Part shown: piece after piece, positions 18,491 through 27,574 of the stretch
Position numbering within the stretch: position 1 is the first letter of the stretch
Layout of the letters: the number at the start of each line of letters is the position of its first letter
NCBI GenBank assembly: GCA_015228815.1
Contig: JADGCV010000019.1
Location: forward strand, 17,235 to 75,861
Direction of reading: 5' to 3'
Source: Magnetococcales bacterium
Lineage (GTDB): Bacteria; Pseudomonadota; Magnetococcia; Magnetococcales; UBA8363
DNA: 58,627 bases
The notes under the pieces: generated by a model
The model's database searches: none
Told to the model about the DNA's origin: nothing
The model's input: the letters and a program-made list of their open reading frames with translations, nothing else
Position numbers and translations under genes: made by a program

Positions 18491-19456
18491 TCAATTCCGG
18501 AATTTTCGGACGATGGCGTCCGGGACGTTGAAATCACGTTGCAGGAGGGACAAAGCATTCATGGCCTCCTGACGTCCGGAAAACAGGCCGACACAGACGC
18601 GCATCATTTTCCGCCCCTGGATCTGAAATTCCTGCCGGAAAGAGGGAAGCGTCAAAGCACGCAATCGGGTTTCGAGTTCACCGGCTTTTTGTTCCGAGGC
18701 GAAGGTGCCGACATAGATCATGTAGCGTTCGCCGTACAATTGTTTGACCCTCTGCACCTCAGGATCGTTGGGAGCGACGGCCAGCAGTCGATCGATCCGT
18801 TCCTTCATGGCGGATTCATTGCCTTTCCGCCGCGACTGCGCTTCCTGAAGATGGTTCATGGCCAGCCGGATTTCCTCCTTGATGTCCGGCGTCCCCGACG
18901 CTGACGCGGACCCATCCGGAACAGGGGAAGCAACGGTTCCCTGGGCCGGGCGTTCGCGATTTTCCTTTTCCGATTTTTTCAAGGCATCGGCAAGGCGGGC
19001 CTCATCCTTGGCCAATTGACGCCCCCGCCCCTCCAGCACCTCTTTTTCTGCCGTCAATCGCTCCTGTTCGCGCCGCAGTTTGTCCCATTCCGCATCAAGG
19101 GTGTTTTTGTCCCTGGTGGAAGGATCCCCGGTTTTCGCGGGGACCAGACGTACCAGACCGGACCAGTCCGTTCCCTTGATCTCGACCGTCCCATGTTCCG
19201 AGACATAGCCTGGGGCTGTCACCGAAACATGATACCGCCCCTCCGGAAGGACGATGGGAGCGGTATAGGGTTCGGCCCGTTCATGAATCCGCACCGAGGC
19301 ATCATGCGGATCGGTCACCAGCGTGAACCGATGCCTGGGAACCGGAGGGGACTCGGCGGGGGACTCGGCGGGGGCCGGACGCGGCAGGACCAGGAGAACC
19401 ATGAAGAAAACAGCGGCAAAAGCCACGTTTCCCACCTTCGCGCGACACATGTTCAT
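18491..19456 (-). CDS. Periplasmic PEGA - coiled coil - SPOR protein
   Basis: 321 residues. Signal/anchor helix VAFAAVFFMVLLVLP, then a PEGA-like beta domain (residues about 43-110: TLVTDPHDASVRIHE, LPEGRYHVSVTAPGY), a charged coiled coil (about 120-200), a low-complexity linker and a C-terminal SPOR domain (about 245-321: YMIYVGTFASEQKAGELETRL ... VGLFSGRQEAMNAL). SPOR domains bind denuded septal peptidoglycan, so a division or envelope role is likely. ATG 19456 gives the signal peptide at the start; the upstream in-frame sequence is hydrophilic and unsupported. Confidence 0.8.
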   Translation of the reverse strand: MNMCRAKVGNVAFAAVFFMVLLVLPRPAPAESPAESPPVPRHRFTLVTDPHDASVRIHERAEPYTAPIVLPEGRYHVSVTAPGYVSEHGTVEIKGTDWSGLVRLVPAKTGDPSTRDKNTLDAEWDKLRREQERLTAEKEVLEGRGRQLAKDEARLADALKKSEKENRERPAQGTVASPVPDGSASASGTPDIKEEIRLAMNHLQEAQSRRKGNESAMKERIDRLLAVAPNDPEVQRVKQLYGERYMIYVGTFASEQKAGELETRLRALTLPSFRQEFQIQGRKMMRVCVGLFSGRQEAMNALSLLQRDFNVPDAIVRKFRN

Positions 19457-19609
19457 AGGCACTGCCGATCCTTGAAGAAACGTATAGGGAAACCGGGAAA
19501 CGCGATCGGGCAGGAATCCGATCCTCGCGCCCAGGCATGCAACCGAAATCCGGATCATAATCCAACTGGATGGCAAAATAAAACCGTCCCCCGGAAGAAC
19601 GGTTCACTT

Positions 19610-19650
19610 TTTTAAAAGAAAAAAGCCGGGATCCAGTGGAAGATCCCGGC
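19610..19650 (-). terminator. Rho-independent terminator of glnK-amtB
   Basis: On the minus strand a 9-bp stem GCCGGGATC/GATCCCGGC with an 8-nt loop is followed by a T-rich run, 47 nt after the amt stop. Confidence 0.85.
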
Positions 19651-19696
19651 GAATGTGACCCAAGGAGTGAAGCGTGGTGTTGCGGGAGCGGCCTTG

Positions 19697-21007
19697 TTAC
19701 AGGTTGTAGCCTCGTTCATCGTGAAGCGAGATGTCCAACCCCATGGTTTCCTGCTCGTCGTCCACCCGGAGCCCCATGATGGCCCCGACGATCTTGAGGA
19801 TGATGAAGGTGACCACGGCACAGTAGATGGTCGTGGCGAGAATGCCGATGACCTGTACCGTCAATTGTTGTCCCATGCTTTCAATGCCGCTGGCAAAACC
19901 TTTCCCGCCCATTTCCTTTGCGGCGAAGACGCCGGTCAGGAGGGCGCCGATGATTCCGCCGATACCGTGAACTCCGAAGGCGTCCAGGGAATCGTCATAA
20001 CCCATGTGCCGCTTCAGGGAGGTTGCGCCGAGGAAGCAGAAGATGCCGGCGGCCGCGCCGATGGCCAGGGCGCCGATGGGCCCAACGTAACCCGATGCGG
20101 GGGTGATGGCGACCAGTCCCCCCACGGCGCCGGTGACGATACCCAGGGCGCTGGGTTTGCCATGTTTCATCCATTCCATGGCCATCCAGACGAAGGCGGC
20201 GGTGGCAGTGGCGATCTGGGTGACGGCCATCGCCATGCCGGCGGTACCGTCGGCGGCCAGTTCCGAACCGGCGTTGAATCCAAACCACCCCACCCACAAC
20301 ATGCCGGCTCCGGTGACGGTCAGGGGAAGATTATGCGGCGCCATGTGCATGGTCGGATACCCTTTGCGGCGGCCAAGAACCAGGGCGGAAACCAGACCGG
20401 CGATGCCGGCGTTGATGTGAACGACCGTGCCGCCGGCAAAGTCGAGAACCCCCTTGGTTCCCATCCAACCGCCACCCCACGCCCAATGGCAAACCGGTGC
20501 GTAGACAAGGGTGATCCAGAGGGTCAGGAAGACCAGCATCGAGGAAAATTTCATCCGCTCGGCAAAGGCGCCGACAATCAGCGCCGGGGTGATGATGGCG
20601 AAGGTCATCTGGAAAATGACGAACACGGTCGTCGGAATGGTTCCCTTGAGCGAGTCGATGCCAATGCCCAGCAGAAACAGGTTGTCCAAGCCACCGATCC
20701 AGTCGTTGAGTCCGCCACCATCGGTAAACGACAGGGTGTACCCATAGATGGTCCACAAAATCGTCATCAGGGCGGTGATGGCAAAACACTGCATCAGCAC
20801 CGACAGGACATTCTTTGTCCGCACCATGCCGGCATAAAACAGCGACAACCCGGGGATGGTCATGAACAGCACCAGAGCGGTGGAGGTCAGCATCCAGGAG
20901 GTATCACCCGAATTAAGCACACTTTCCGCATGGGCCAAGCCGGGAAAAAGCAGGACCGGCAGCACGGTCGCGGAGGAAAGCAGCCGGTTATTTTTCAGAT
21001 ACATCAT
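19697..21007 (-). CDS. amtB: Ammonium transporter Amt
   Basis: 436 residues with a cleavable signal peptide ending AHA and about 11 helices. The Amt signature DFAGGTVVHINAGIAGL holds the first pore histidine; the twin histidine is in FGVHGIGG. It conducts ammonium across the inner membrane and is normally blocked by non-uridylylated GlnK. ATG 21007 follows AAGGAG. It lies 18 nt after glnK on the same transcript, controlled by the sigma-54 promoter at 21443-21458. Confidence 0.96.
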   Translation of the reverse strand: MMYLKNNRLLSSATVLPVLLFPGLAHAESVLNSGDTSWMLTSTALVLFMTIPGLSLFYAGMVRTKNVLSVLMQCFAITALMTILWTIYGYTLSFTDGGGLNDWIGGLDNLFLLGIGIDSLKGTIPTTVFVIFQMTFAIITPALIVGAFAERMKFSSMLVFLTLWITLVYAPVCHWAWGGGWMGTKGVLDFAGGTVVHINAGIAGLVSALVLGRRKGYPTMHMAPHNLPLTVTGAGMLWVGWFGFNAGSELAADGTAGMAMAVTQIATATAAFVWMAMEWMKHGKPSALGIVTGAVGGLVAITPASGYVGPIGALAIGAAAGIFCFLGATSLKRHMGYDDSLDAFGVHGIGGIIGALLTGVFAAKEMGGKGFASGIESMGQQLTVQVIGILATTIYCAVVTFIILKIVGAIMGLRVDDEQETMGLDISLHDERGYNL

Positions 21008-21025
21008 GATGTTTCTCCTTGCGTT

Positions 21026-21364
21026 TCAAAGGACACCCGGTCCGGTTTCCCCCGTCCGCAGGCGGACGGCATGTTCGATATCAAGCACAAAAAGTTTGCC
21101 ATCGCCGATTTTTCCGGTGGCCCCGGAGGCACGAATGGCCTGGATCACCTGGTCCAGGAGTTCGTCGTTGACCGCCACCTCGACCTTGATCTTGGGAAGG
21201 AAATCGACCTGGTACTCGGCGCCGCGATAGAGTTCGGTGTGGCCCTTCTGCCGTCCGAACCCCCGCACTTCCGAAACGGTCATTCCAGTAACGCCAACCG
21301 CCATGAGGGCCTCTCGAACGTCATCCTGTTTGAACGGTTTAATGATTGCGATCACCCATTTCAT
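21026..21364 (-). CDS. glnK: P-II nitrogen regulator GlnK
   Basis: 112 residues. The T-loop GRQKGHTELYRGAEYQVDFL carries Tyr51, the uridylylation site; the B-loop TGKIGDGK is intact. P-II proteins sense 2-oxoglutarate and ATP/ADP and gate Amt. Its place directly before amtB is the classic glnK-amtB pairing. AGGAGAAGGAT precedes the ATG. Confidence 0.96.
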   Translation of the reverse strand: MKWVIAIIKPFKQDDVREALMAVGVTGMTVSEVRGFGRQKGHTELYRGAEYQVDFLPKIKVEVAVNDELLDQVIQAIRASGATGKIGDGKLFVLDIEHAVRLRTGETGPGVL

Positions 21365-21442
21365 ATCCTTCTCCTGACCAGAAGCCCCGCCGTCGCATCC
21401 TCAGGTTCGGGGCAGTTGCCGATTTTCCTTGAGATTTTTATC

Positions 21443-21458
21443 CGCAACTGCCGTGCCA
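21443..21458 (-). promoter_or_regulatory. Sigma-54 promoter of glnK-amtB
   Basis: Minus-strand TGGCACGGCAGTTGC matches the consensus TGGCAC-N5-TTGC with GG and GC exactly 10 nt apart. It predicts a transcript start near 21432, about 68 nt before the glnK ATG. Confidence 0.85.
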
Positions 21459-21573
21459 TCGATCAAACATCATGAAATAATTGAATTTAATCCAGCGATC
21501 AACCCGATTGTCCCTCAAAACAACCCCTTGAACGCACAAAAAATGGGCAACCATTGTGCAGTGCATGGTCGAA

Positions 21574-21590
21574 TGCCTGTTTTTAGTGCA
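21574..21590 (-). promoter_or_regulatory. NtrC-type enhancer box
   Basis: Minus-strand TGCACTAAAAACAGGCA matches 13 of 17 positions of the enteric NtrC site TGCACTAAAATGGTGCA. It lies about 140-160 bp upstream of the predicted sigma-54 start, a normal enhancer distance. A weaker related sequence is at 21547-21565. The rest of the 416-bp gap between glnK and the RloA-like gene is AT-rich and shows no gene. Confidence 0.6.
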
Positions 21591-21780
21591 TATCCAAAAG
21601 CAACCGTGCCCTGGAATTTCACTGTCCCAGGGATGTCGCCCCCATCAAAAACATTGAGTACAAAGCCAGCCATATTCATGTTTAACGAGATTTTTTCTCT
21701 TTAAGATTGACTTCCGTGCCGACACTGGCTACATTAAAGGCGTGATCTATTTAACAATCCAGCTTACAGGATGCGGCAAG

Positions 21781-23115
21781 ATGATCGTCAGATGTTCACT
21801 CGAAAACTGGATGTCTTTCCGCAACCAAGTCACCTTTTCGATGGTCGCCAGCCGGGAGCGCCAGCATGGAAACAGGGTTTCCAGACTCGGAAAGTATCAG
21901 ACAAGAATTCTTCCCGTTGCGGCAATTTACGGCGGCAACGCATCGGGCAAGACCAATTTTTTCAAAGCCCTGAGTTTTGCCAAGGATCTGGTCGTCAAGG
22001 GCACCCAGCCCGACAGTCGGATCCTTGTCGAGCCATTCAGACTGGACGCCAAAGCAACCGAACAGCCGTCACGATTTGGCTTCGAGCTGCTGATCGACGA
22101 AATCATTTACGAGTTCAGCTTCGTGGTGACCCGCAAAGCAGTTCTGGAAGAGAAGCTGGTAGCCATTACGAGCGCCAGTGAAAAGGTGCTCTACCATCAC
22201 AAGGACGGAAAACCCAACTTTGACAATTCCCTGGCCAAGAACCAGTTTCTCCAGTTTGCCTTCAAGGGAACCCGGGACAACCAACTGTTCCTGACCAACT
22301 CGGTCTCGCAAAAGGTTGACGAGTTCCGACCGGTCTACGACTGGTTCAAGGATACGCTCGAATTGGTTGCGCCCGACTCTCGCTTCAAACCGTTCGAGAG
22401 GTTCTTTGACGATAGCCATCCGCTCTACGCGACCATGAACGAGATGCTGCCGCAGCTCGACACCGGCATCGCGCACCTGGGGAGCGAAACGATCCCATTC
22501 GAGAACATTCCATTGCCCGAGCCCCTGAAGACCAGGTTGCAAGAAGATATGAAGGAAGGCATAGCCGTTCGTCTGCTGACCTTGCCAATCAACGAACGAT
22601 TCGTGGTAACCCGCAAAGATGGCGAACTGCTCGCCAAGAAACTGGTGACCTATCATTCGCAAGCGGACGGCACGGAGGCGAAGTTCGAGGTCCGTCAGGA
22701 GTCGGACGGTTCCCAGCGGGTGATCGATTTGTTGCCCGCGTTTCTTGATCTGTCGGTCCATGCCTCGAAGAAGGTCTACGTCATCGACGAGATCGACCGC
22801 AGCCTGCACACGCTGTTGACACGCAAATTGCTTGAGGCGTACCTGAGCAACTGTTCCACGGAAACCAGAACACAATTGCTGCTGACCACCCATGACGTTC
22901 TGCTCATGGATCAGCAACTCCTGCGCCGCGACGAAATGTGGGTCACCGAAAGAGATGCCACCGGGACCTCGAACTTGCGATCCTTCAGCGAATACAAGGA
23001 TGTCCGGTACGACAAGGATATCCGCAAGAGCTACCTGCAAGGGCGCCTGGGTGGAACTCCCAGAATTCTCCTGGGAAACGCTTTGGTCAATCCCTGCCTC
23101 ACCGAGGATCAGTGA
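21781..23115 (+). CDS. AAA15-family ATPase, RloA/AbiLi-like (defence pair, gene 1)
   Basis: 444 residues. It begins [21 protein letters not shown], the usual N-terminus of this OLD/RecF-like ATPase group. Walker A is GGNASGKT near residue 53, Walker B is [12 protein letters not shown], and LLTTHD is the switch histidine region. The start at 21781 is chosen for this homology; the frame opens 39 nt earlier. It is followed after 12 nt by an RloB-like gene. Such ATPase plus TOPRIM pairs act in phage defence (AbiL, PARIS and related systems). No mobile-element remnant is visible; the neighbours are housekeeping genes. Confidence 0.85.
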   Translation: MIVRCSLENWMSFRNQVTFSMVASRERQHGNRVSRLGKYQTRILPVAAIYGGNASGKTNFFKALSFAKDLVVKGTQPDSRILVEPFRLDAKATEQPSRFGFELLIDEIIYEFSFVVTRKAVLEEKLVAITSASEKVLYHHKDGKPNFDNSLAKNQFLQFAFKGTRDNQLFLTNSVSQKVDEFRPVYDWFKDTLELVAPDSRFKPFERFFDDSHPLYATMNEMLPQLDTGIAHLGSETIPFENIPLPEPLKTRLQEDMKEGIAVRLLTLPINERFVVTRKDGELLAKKLVTYHSQADGTEAKFEVRQESDGSQRVIDLLPAFLDLSVHASKKVYVIDEIDRSLHTLLTRKLLEAYLSNCSTETRTQLLLTTHDVLLMDQQLLRRDEMWVTERDATGTSNLRSFSEYKDVRYDKDIRKSYLQGRLGGTPRILLGNALVNPCLTEDQ

Positions 23116-23127
23116 GGGGAATGACTG

Positions 23128-23733
23128 ATGCCACCAAAGAGACGCACATTCCAAAGACCACTTGGCGAGCGTCGTTACCGCAGACTGTTCGTGATCGCGG
23201 TGGAAGGCGTAAAGACCGAGCCACGGTATTTCGCCATCTTCAATGACCAACACTCAGTGATCCGGGTGAACTGCCTCAAAGGCAGTCACGATAGCGCCCC
23301 ACCGCAAGTTCTGAAGCGGATGGAAGATCACCTCCGGCAGGAAAATTTGCGATCCACCGACGAGGCCTGGCTCGTGGTGGACAAGGATCAGTGGACCGAC
23401 GAACAGTTGGCCCAGCTTCATGCCTGGGCTCAGGCACGCGACAATTACGGATTCGCCCTCAGCAACCCCAGGTTTGAATACTGGTTGCTGCTCCATTTCG
23501 AAGACGGTACCGGCATCACGTCGTCACGGAATTGCAACGACCGGCTGAAGCGGCACCTTCCCGGTTACGACAAGAAGATCGACACACGCAAAATCACCCA
23601 CGACCGGATCGATCAAGCCATCCGCCGCTCCAGACTGCGCGACAATCCTCCCTGCACCGACTGGCCACGTACACTTGGAAGCACCACGGTTTACAAGCTG
23701 GTCGAAAACATACTTCAATCCGACTCCCAATGA
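23128..23733 (+). CDS. RloB/AbiLii-like TOPRIM protein (defence pair, gene 2)
   Basis: 201 residues. Strand-loop VEGVKTEPRYF with Glu26 and VVDKDQW with Asp85 and Asp87 match the E and DxD metal-binding residues of TOPRIM nucleases; NPRFEYWLLLHF is an RloB family landmark. GAGGGG precedes the ATG. It probably is the toxic effector held or activated by the ATPase encoded directly upstream. Confidence 0.82.
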   Translation: MPPKRRTFQRPLGERRYRRLFVIAVEGVKTEPRYFAIFNDQHSVIRVNCLKGSHDSAPPQVLKRMEDHLRQENLRSTDEAWLVVDKDQWTDEQLAQLHAWAQARDNYGFALSNPRFEYWLLLHFEDGTGITSSRNCNDRLKRHLPGYDKKIDTRKITHDRIDQAIRRSRLRDNPPCTDWPRTLGSTTVYKLVENILQSDSQ

Positions 23734-23923
23734 AACAAAAAGGCAATACCCCCGGCCAGACCCCTTTCCCCGAAAAAACACTTCCGTCACCTCCCTTTTT
23801 CTGGCAATCTTCATTGAACGTGGTCACATTTTGGAAAACGGACGAAATCCTCAAGTTACACAGTGTGCTATTGTTTATTTTTCTTTTTCATCTTCCGATA
23901 CACTTCATTTAAGGATGAAACTC

Positions 23924-24403
23924 ATGGCGGGAAAAGGAAAACACAAGGGAAAAACGGAGGAATCCGCTCCGGAACAACAGGAACTCGAACAAAGGCTGGA
24001 ACGCCTGGAAAAACGACAGACTGCCTTCGAGACCTCCGTCGAGGAACGTCTGCTGCAATTGTCGGAACGGCATGCCGCCCTGTTGCGCATGACCCAGGAC
24101 AATGTGGAACAGCTTTCGGAACGGACCGCGGCCCTTCTGCGACGGATGGATGTCCAGATGGAACAACTGTCGCACCGTAATGATGCGCTGTTGCGCATGA
24201 CCTCCACGGGATTTGAACAGTTGTCCGATCGCGACGAGGCCAGCAACCGGATGAATCATGAAAAACTGATTCAGCTGTCGGAACGAAATTCCGCCCTCAA
24301 TCGCAAGGTGGTCGAACAGTTGGAACAACTGTCCGAAAGAAATACCGCCCTGCTGCGAAAAATGGCCAAAATCTCCAAGGAGGGGCATGAAATCGGGGAG
24401 TGA
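23924..24403 (+). CDS. Coiled-coil protein of six 18-residue repeats
   Basis: 159 residues: a basic N-terminus, a charged helix, then six exact-length units at residues 45-152, consensus QLSERNAALLRKMxxxLE. AAGGA lies 8 nt before ATG 23924. Eighteen residues equal one heptad plus one hendecad, so the helix can coil with little supertwist. There is no signal, membrane helix or known domain. Function is unknown. Confidence 0.75.
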   Translation: MAGKGKHKGKTEESAPEQQELEQRLERLEKRQTAFETSVEERLLQLSERHAALLRMTQDNVEQLSERTAALLRRMDVQMEQLSHRNDALLRMTSTGFEQLSDRDEASNRMNHEKLIQLSERNSALNRKVVEQLEQLSERNTALLRKMAKISKEGHEIGE

Positions 24404-24505
24404 GGATCGATCCGGACACGGACAAAAAAGAAAACCCTTCAAAAAAATCAACGCGATGCAAGGAATTGTCCCAAGGCATCGATGACACCGTCTCGCCGGT
24501 GACGC

Positions 24506-25504
24506 TCATGTCCTTGATGACGGGCCTTGCCGACGGATGGGTTTGTCGTCCTTGGAGGGCTGTTGTCGATCACGAGCGGATCCTGGCGCGGTGGCGGTGG
24601 ACCGGGCCTGGGGGCGCGGCGTCGCGGAAGAAGGCTCATTTCCTGGCGCGGTGGCGGTGGACCGGGCCTGGGAGCGCGGCGTCGCGGAAGAAGGCTCATT
24701 TCCTGGCGCGGTGGCGGTGGACCGGGCCTGGGAGCGCGGCGTCGCGGAAGAGGGATTTCCTGCCGTGGTGGCGGGTCGATTGGCGGCGGAAGGCTTGTCT
24801 TGTCGCCGAACAGGGAAGGGGCTACCCGTGTTGACGGAAGTGGCCATATCTTTTTTGGCATCGGATCGGGTTGAGACAGACGGGTCCCGCCGTTCCATTC
24901 CGTGGCCGCCGACATCGGGGGGCGCGTTTTTTTCAGGCACGACGACACGGGAGGGCGGGGACGACTTCGAGACATCCTCCGACCTGGCGGCGCCGATTTC
25001 CTGTTTGACGGCCTCCCGGGGCGCGGAATAAGGTTGACGGGAAACCGGTGGCGATTCGACCGGAACGGGAGGGGTGAGGATCACGATGGAGCGCGGAGAA
25101 TCCGATTCCTTGTTCCCAGGAGATTGCCCCCTCGTCCCGTGCGTTTCCTCCGCGGTCATGGCATGGAAACGTCGCTCCTTCTCGGCCTTTTCATGCGCAT
25201 GGCGAAAATGGACCACCAATGCCACGATCCCCTGAAACAACGCCAGCCCCAGATAGATGATCGCCCATTTGTAATCACGATGTTCCACGCCCACGACGGC
25301 ATTGGTCCGAAGAATGGGCGACAAAAACAGTATATTGATGACGTTCATGCCGCCAATCGCCAGTGCGGCCCAATGGAGCCGGCCAGGCAGGAGCAACGTA
25401 AGAAGGCCCGGGATCAGGGTCAGATACCCCCCCAACAACGGAATAAAGACAAGCGCCAGGGAAATCAGCGCAATCAGAATGGCCAACGCGGTCATCGCTC
25501 GCAA
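24506..25504 (-). CDS. Membrane protein with long disordered repeat tail
   Basis: 332 residues. Three to four N-terminal helices (to about residue 105, including ALAILIALISLALVFIPLL and WAIIYLGLALFQGIVALVV) are followed by a Pro/Ser/Arg-rich cytoplasmic tail of about 220 residues. The tail contains a 20-residue unit rich in Ala, Thr and Arg three times, encoded by a 60-bp tandem repeat. I do not recognise a family. The frame was chosen over the Gly-Arg-rich plus-strand reading because it alone has a membrane domain. Confidence 0.65.
   Translation of the reverse strand: MRAMTALAILIALISLALVFIPLLGGYLTLIPGLLTLLLPGRLHWAALAIGGMNVINILFLSPILRTNAVVGVEHRDYKWAIIYLGLALFQGIVALVVHFRHAHEKAEKERRFHAMTAEETHGTRGQSPGNKESDSPRSIVILTPPVPVESPPVSRQPYSAPREAVKQEIGAARSEDVSKSSPPSRVVVPEKNAPPDVGGHGMERRDPSVSTRSDAKKDMATSVNTGSPFPVRRQDKPSAANRPATTAGNPSSATPRSQARSTATAPGNEPSSATPRSQARSTATAPGNEPSSATPRPQARSTATAPGSARDRQQPSKDDKPIRRQGPSSRT
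24581..24760. repeat. 60-bp tandem repeat, three copies
   Basis: Units at 24581-24640, 24641-24700 and 24701-24760. Copies 1 and 2 differ at one base; copy 3 diverges only in its last bases. The repeat lies inside the membrane-protein tail, in frame (20 residues per unit), so copy-number change would not break the gene. Confidence 0.95.
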
Positions 25505-25705
25505 TCCTTGCCCTGATCGGTTGCCCCCGACGGGGCCAGGCCCGCGGGAGAACGTACCATGCTTGGCGATCCTTGTGTTTCCATAGTGAAAATAATATGA
25601 AGAACAAGGCTTGAGTGATCATCATATTCAATCATCGATACATGATTTGCAAAATGCAATTATCAATCCAATTCATCAATCGATCTTCAGGAGGTTGAAT
25701 CAAGG

Positions 25706-27424
25706 ATGTCCTGTCACGATCCGTCCAGGCCCATGGTCGATCCAACCCGTCATCGGGAATTCTGCCAAACCCTTCTCGATGCCTTGCCCGAAGGAGTTTT
25801 CGTCCATGCTGAAGGGATGATCCTCTATGCCAACGACATCGCCGCCAAAATCATCGGCGCCCAGGATCGGTACGAGCTGATCGACAAACCTTTGACATCC
25901 TTTTTCCCCCCCGACTCCTGGAAACGGATTCAAGAATCGATCGCGAGCGATCCGGGACCCAGAGGGCAGGGTTGGCCCGCGGAAATGGAACTTGTCCGTT
26001 TCGACGATCGCAAGGTGACCATCGAGTCCCTGACCACCATGATCACCCTGGAGTCCGTTGACCTGCTATGTACCCTGTTTCGTGACATCTCCCGCAGAAA
26101 GGAAAACGAAGATCGGATCCGTCATCAGGCCAACTACGACAACCTGACCAAACTGCCCAATCGCACCTTGTTCATGGATCGCCTCAATCGCGAGTTGATC
26201 CGGGCAAAACGGGCCAAAAGCCGGGTGGCGCTGATGTTCATCGATCTGGATCGCTTCAAGTGGGTCAACGATACCCTGGGACACGCCGCGGGCGATGAAC
26301 TGCTGCGCGAGGTCTCCGCGCGGCTCAAGAAATCGTTGCGTCAATCCGATACCGTGGCACGGATGGGGGGCGACGAATTCACCGCCATCCTTCCCGACAT
26401 GGCCCGCGGACCCCATGCCGAACGGGTCGCCGCCGAAATCCTGCGACAACTGACCATGCCCTTCATCCTCGAAGGACAGGAAGCCTTCATCTCCGGATCG
26501 CTGGGAATCAGCGTTTTTCCCGACGATGCCACCGAACTGGAAACGTTGCTCAAAAACGCCGATACCGCGATGTACCGGGCCAAGACCGAAGGGCGCAACG
26601 CCTACCGGTTCTTCACCCCCGACATGCATGCCGAAGCGCTCGAACGCATGGAACTGGAGAAGGACCTGCACCGCGCCCTCGAACGCAACGAACTCCAGAT
26701 CCATTATCAACCCATCGTCGATCTTAAATCAGGCACGATCATCGGCGCGGAAAGTTTCCTGCGCTGGATCCATCCTCGCCGTGGCAATATCTCTCCCGCC
26801 ATTTTCATCCCATTGGCCGAGGAAATCGGCATGATCGCCCATTTTACCGAGTGGGCCATTCGCACCGCCTGCACCCAGGCCCATTCCTGGCGTACACAGT
26901 TCAGGCTGGAAAACTTTTTCATCTCCGTCAACCTGTCCTGCACCCGGTGCCGTGAGCTGTCCACCGACGATAAAATTCCGGAAATCCTTGCCGAAACCGG
27001 CCTGCCTCCGACTGCCCTGGTCCTTGAAATCACCGAAAACATCCTGTCCGAGGATGAACCCCGGGCCATGGCCATGCTCAAACGACTCGTCAATCTTGGC
27101 GTCGATCTCTGGCTCGATGATTTCGGCTCGGGATCCTCCTCACTGAGTGTCCTGAAACGACTTCCCGTCAACGGCATCAAGATCGATCGCGCCTTCGTCG
27201 CCGACGACCATTCCGATCCCGAAACCGTCGTCCTGGTCGAGGCCATCATGTCCCTGGCCAACAGCCTGAAAAGAATGGTGATTGGCGAAGGGGTCGAAAA
27301 TATCCGCCAGGCCCGCTTCCTGATTCAGCGTGGCTGTCCCATCGCCCAGGGCTATCTGTTTTCCCGTCCCCTCGATCCGGAAGCCTTCGGCAAAATCATT
27401 CACAAGGTGTTTCCTTTGGAATGA
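25706..27424 (+). CDS. PAS-GGDEF-EAL cyclic-di-GMP protein
   Basis: 572 residues, no membrane helix. PAS domain at about 15-140; GGDEF domain at about 145-305 with intact GGDEF and an RQSD inhibitory site five residues before it; EAL domain at about 315-565. The EAL motif is altered to ESF (AESFLRW), although NLS, EITE, LDDFGSG, KIDRAF, GEGVE and QGY are kept. The likely main activity is diguanylate cyclase, with uncertain phosphodiesterase activity. AGGAGG is 11 nt before the ATG. Confidence 0.92.
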   Translation: MSCHDPSRPMVDPTRHREFCQTLLDALPEGVFVHAEGMILYANDIAAKIIGAQDRYELIDKPLTSFFPPDSWKRIQESIASDPGPRGQGWPAEMELVRFDDRKVTIESLTTMITLESVDLLCTLFRDISRRKENEDRIRHQANYDNLTKLPNRTLFMDRLNRELIRAKRAKSRVALMFIDLDRFKWVNDTLGHAAGDELLREVSARLKKSLRQSDTVARMGGDEFTAILPDMARGPHAERVAAEILRQLTMPFILEGQEAFISGSLGISVFPDDATELETLLKNADTAMYRAKTEGRNAYRFFTPDMHAEALERMELEKDLHRALERNELQIHYQPIVDLKSGTIIGAESFLRWIHPRRGNISPAIFIPLAEEIGMIAHFTEWAIRTACTQAHSWRTQFRLENFFISVNLSCTRCRELSTDDKIPEILAETGLPPTALVLEITENILSEDEPRAMAMLKRLVNLGVDLWLDDFGSGSSSLSVLKRLPVNGIKIDRAFVADDHSDPETVVLVEAIMSLANSLKRMVIGEGVENIRQARFLIQRGCPIAQGYLFSRPLDPEAFGKIIHKVFPLE

Positions 27425-27574
27425 CGGCACGCCGCCCCAAGGTTCCAATAATTTTTTCCTTGGGTATCCAAGTGTTCGGCAGCGGCAACCAATCTTGACA
27501 ATTTCATCGACCCATGCTAGGCTTGTCAAAAAATAGATCTTTACTTTCATAACTCATCTGATCGGCTCAATCGC

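Noticed and set aside
21595-21612. Second sigma-54-like element GGGCACGGTTGC on the minus strand
   Set aside because: GG and GC are only 7 nt apart instead of 10, so it cannot be a functional -24/-12 pair.
24581-24760. Possible CRISPR-like direct repeats (also 29262-29413)
   Set aside because: Units abut each other with no unique spacers and stay in a coding frame.
24527-24874. Plus-strand Gly-Arg repeat protein (GGGGPGLGARRRGRR units)
   Set aside because: Looks like an RGG protein, but it is the antisense of the 60-bp repeat in the membrane-protein gene, which has a membrane domain and a proper start.
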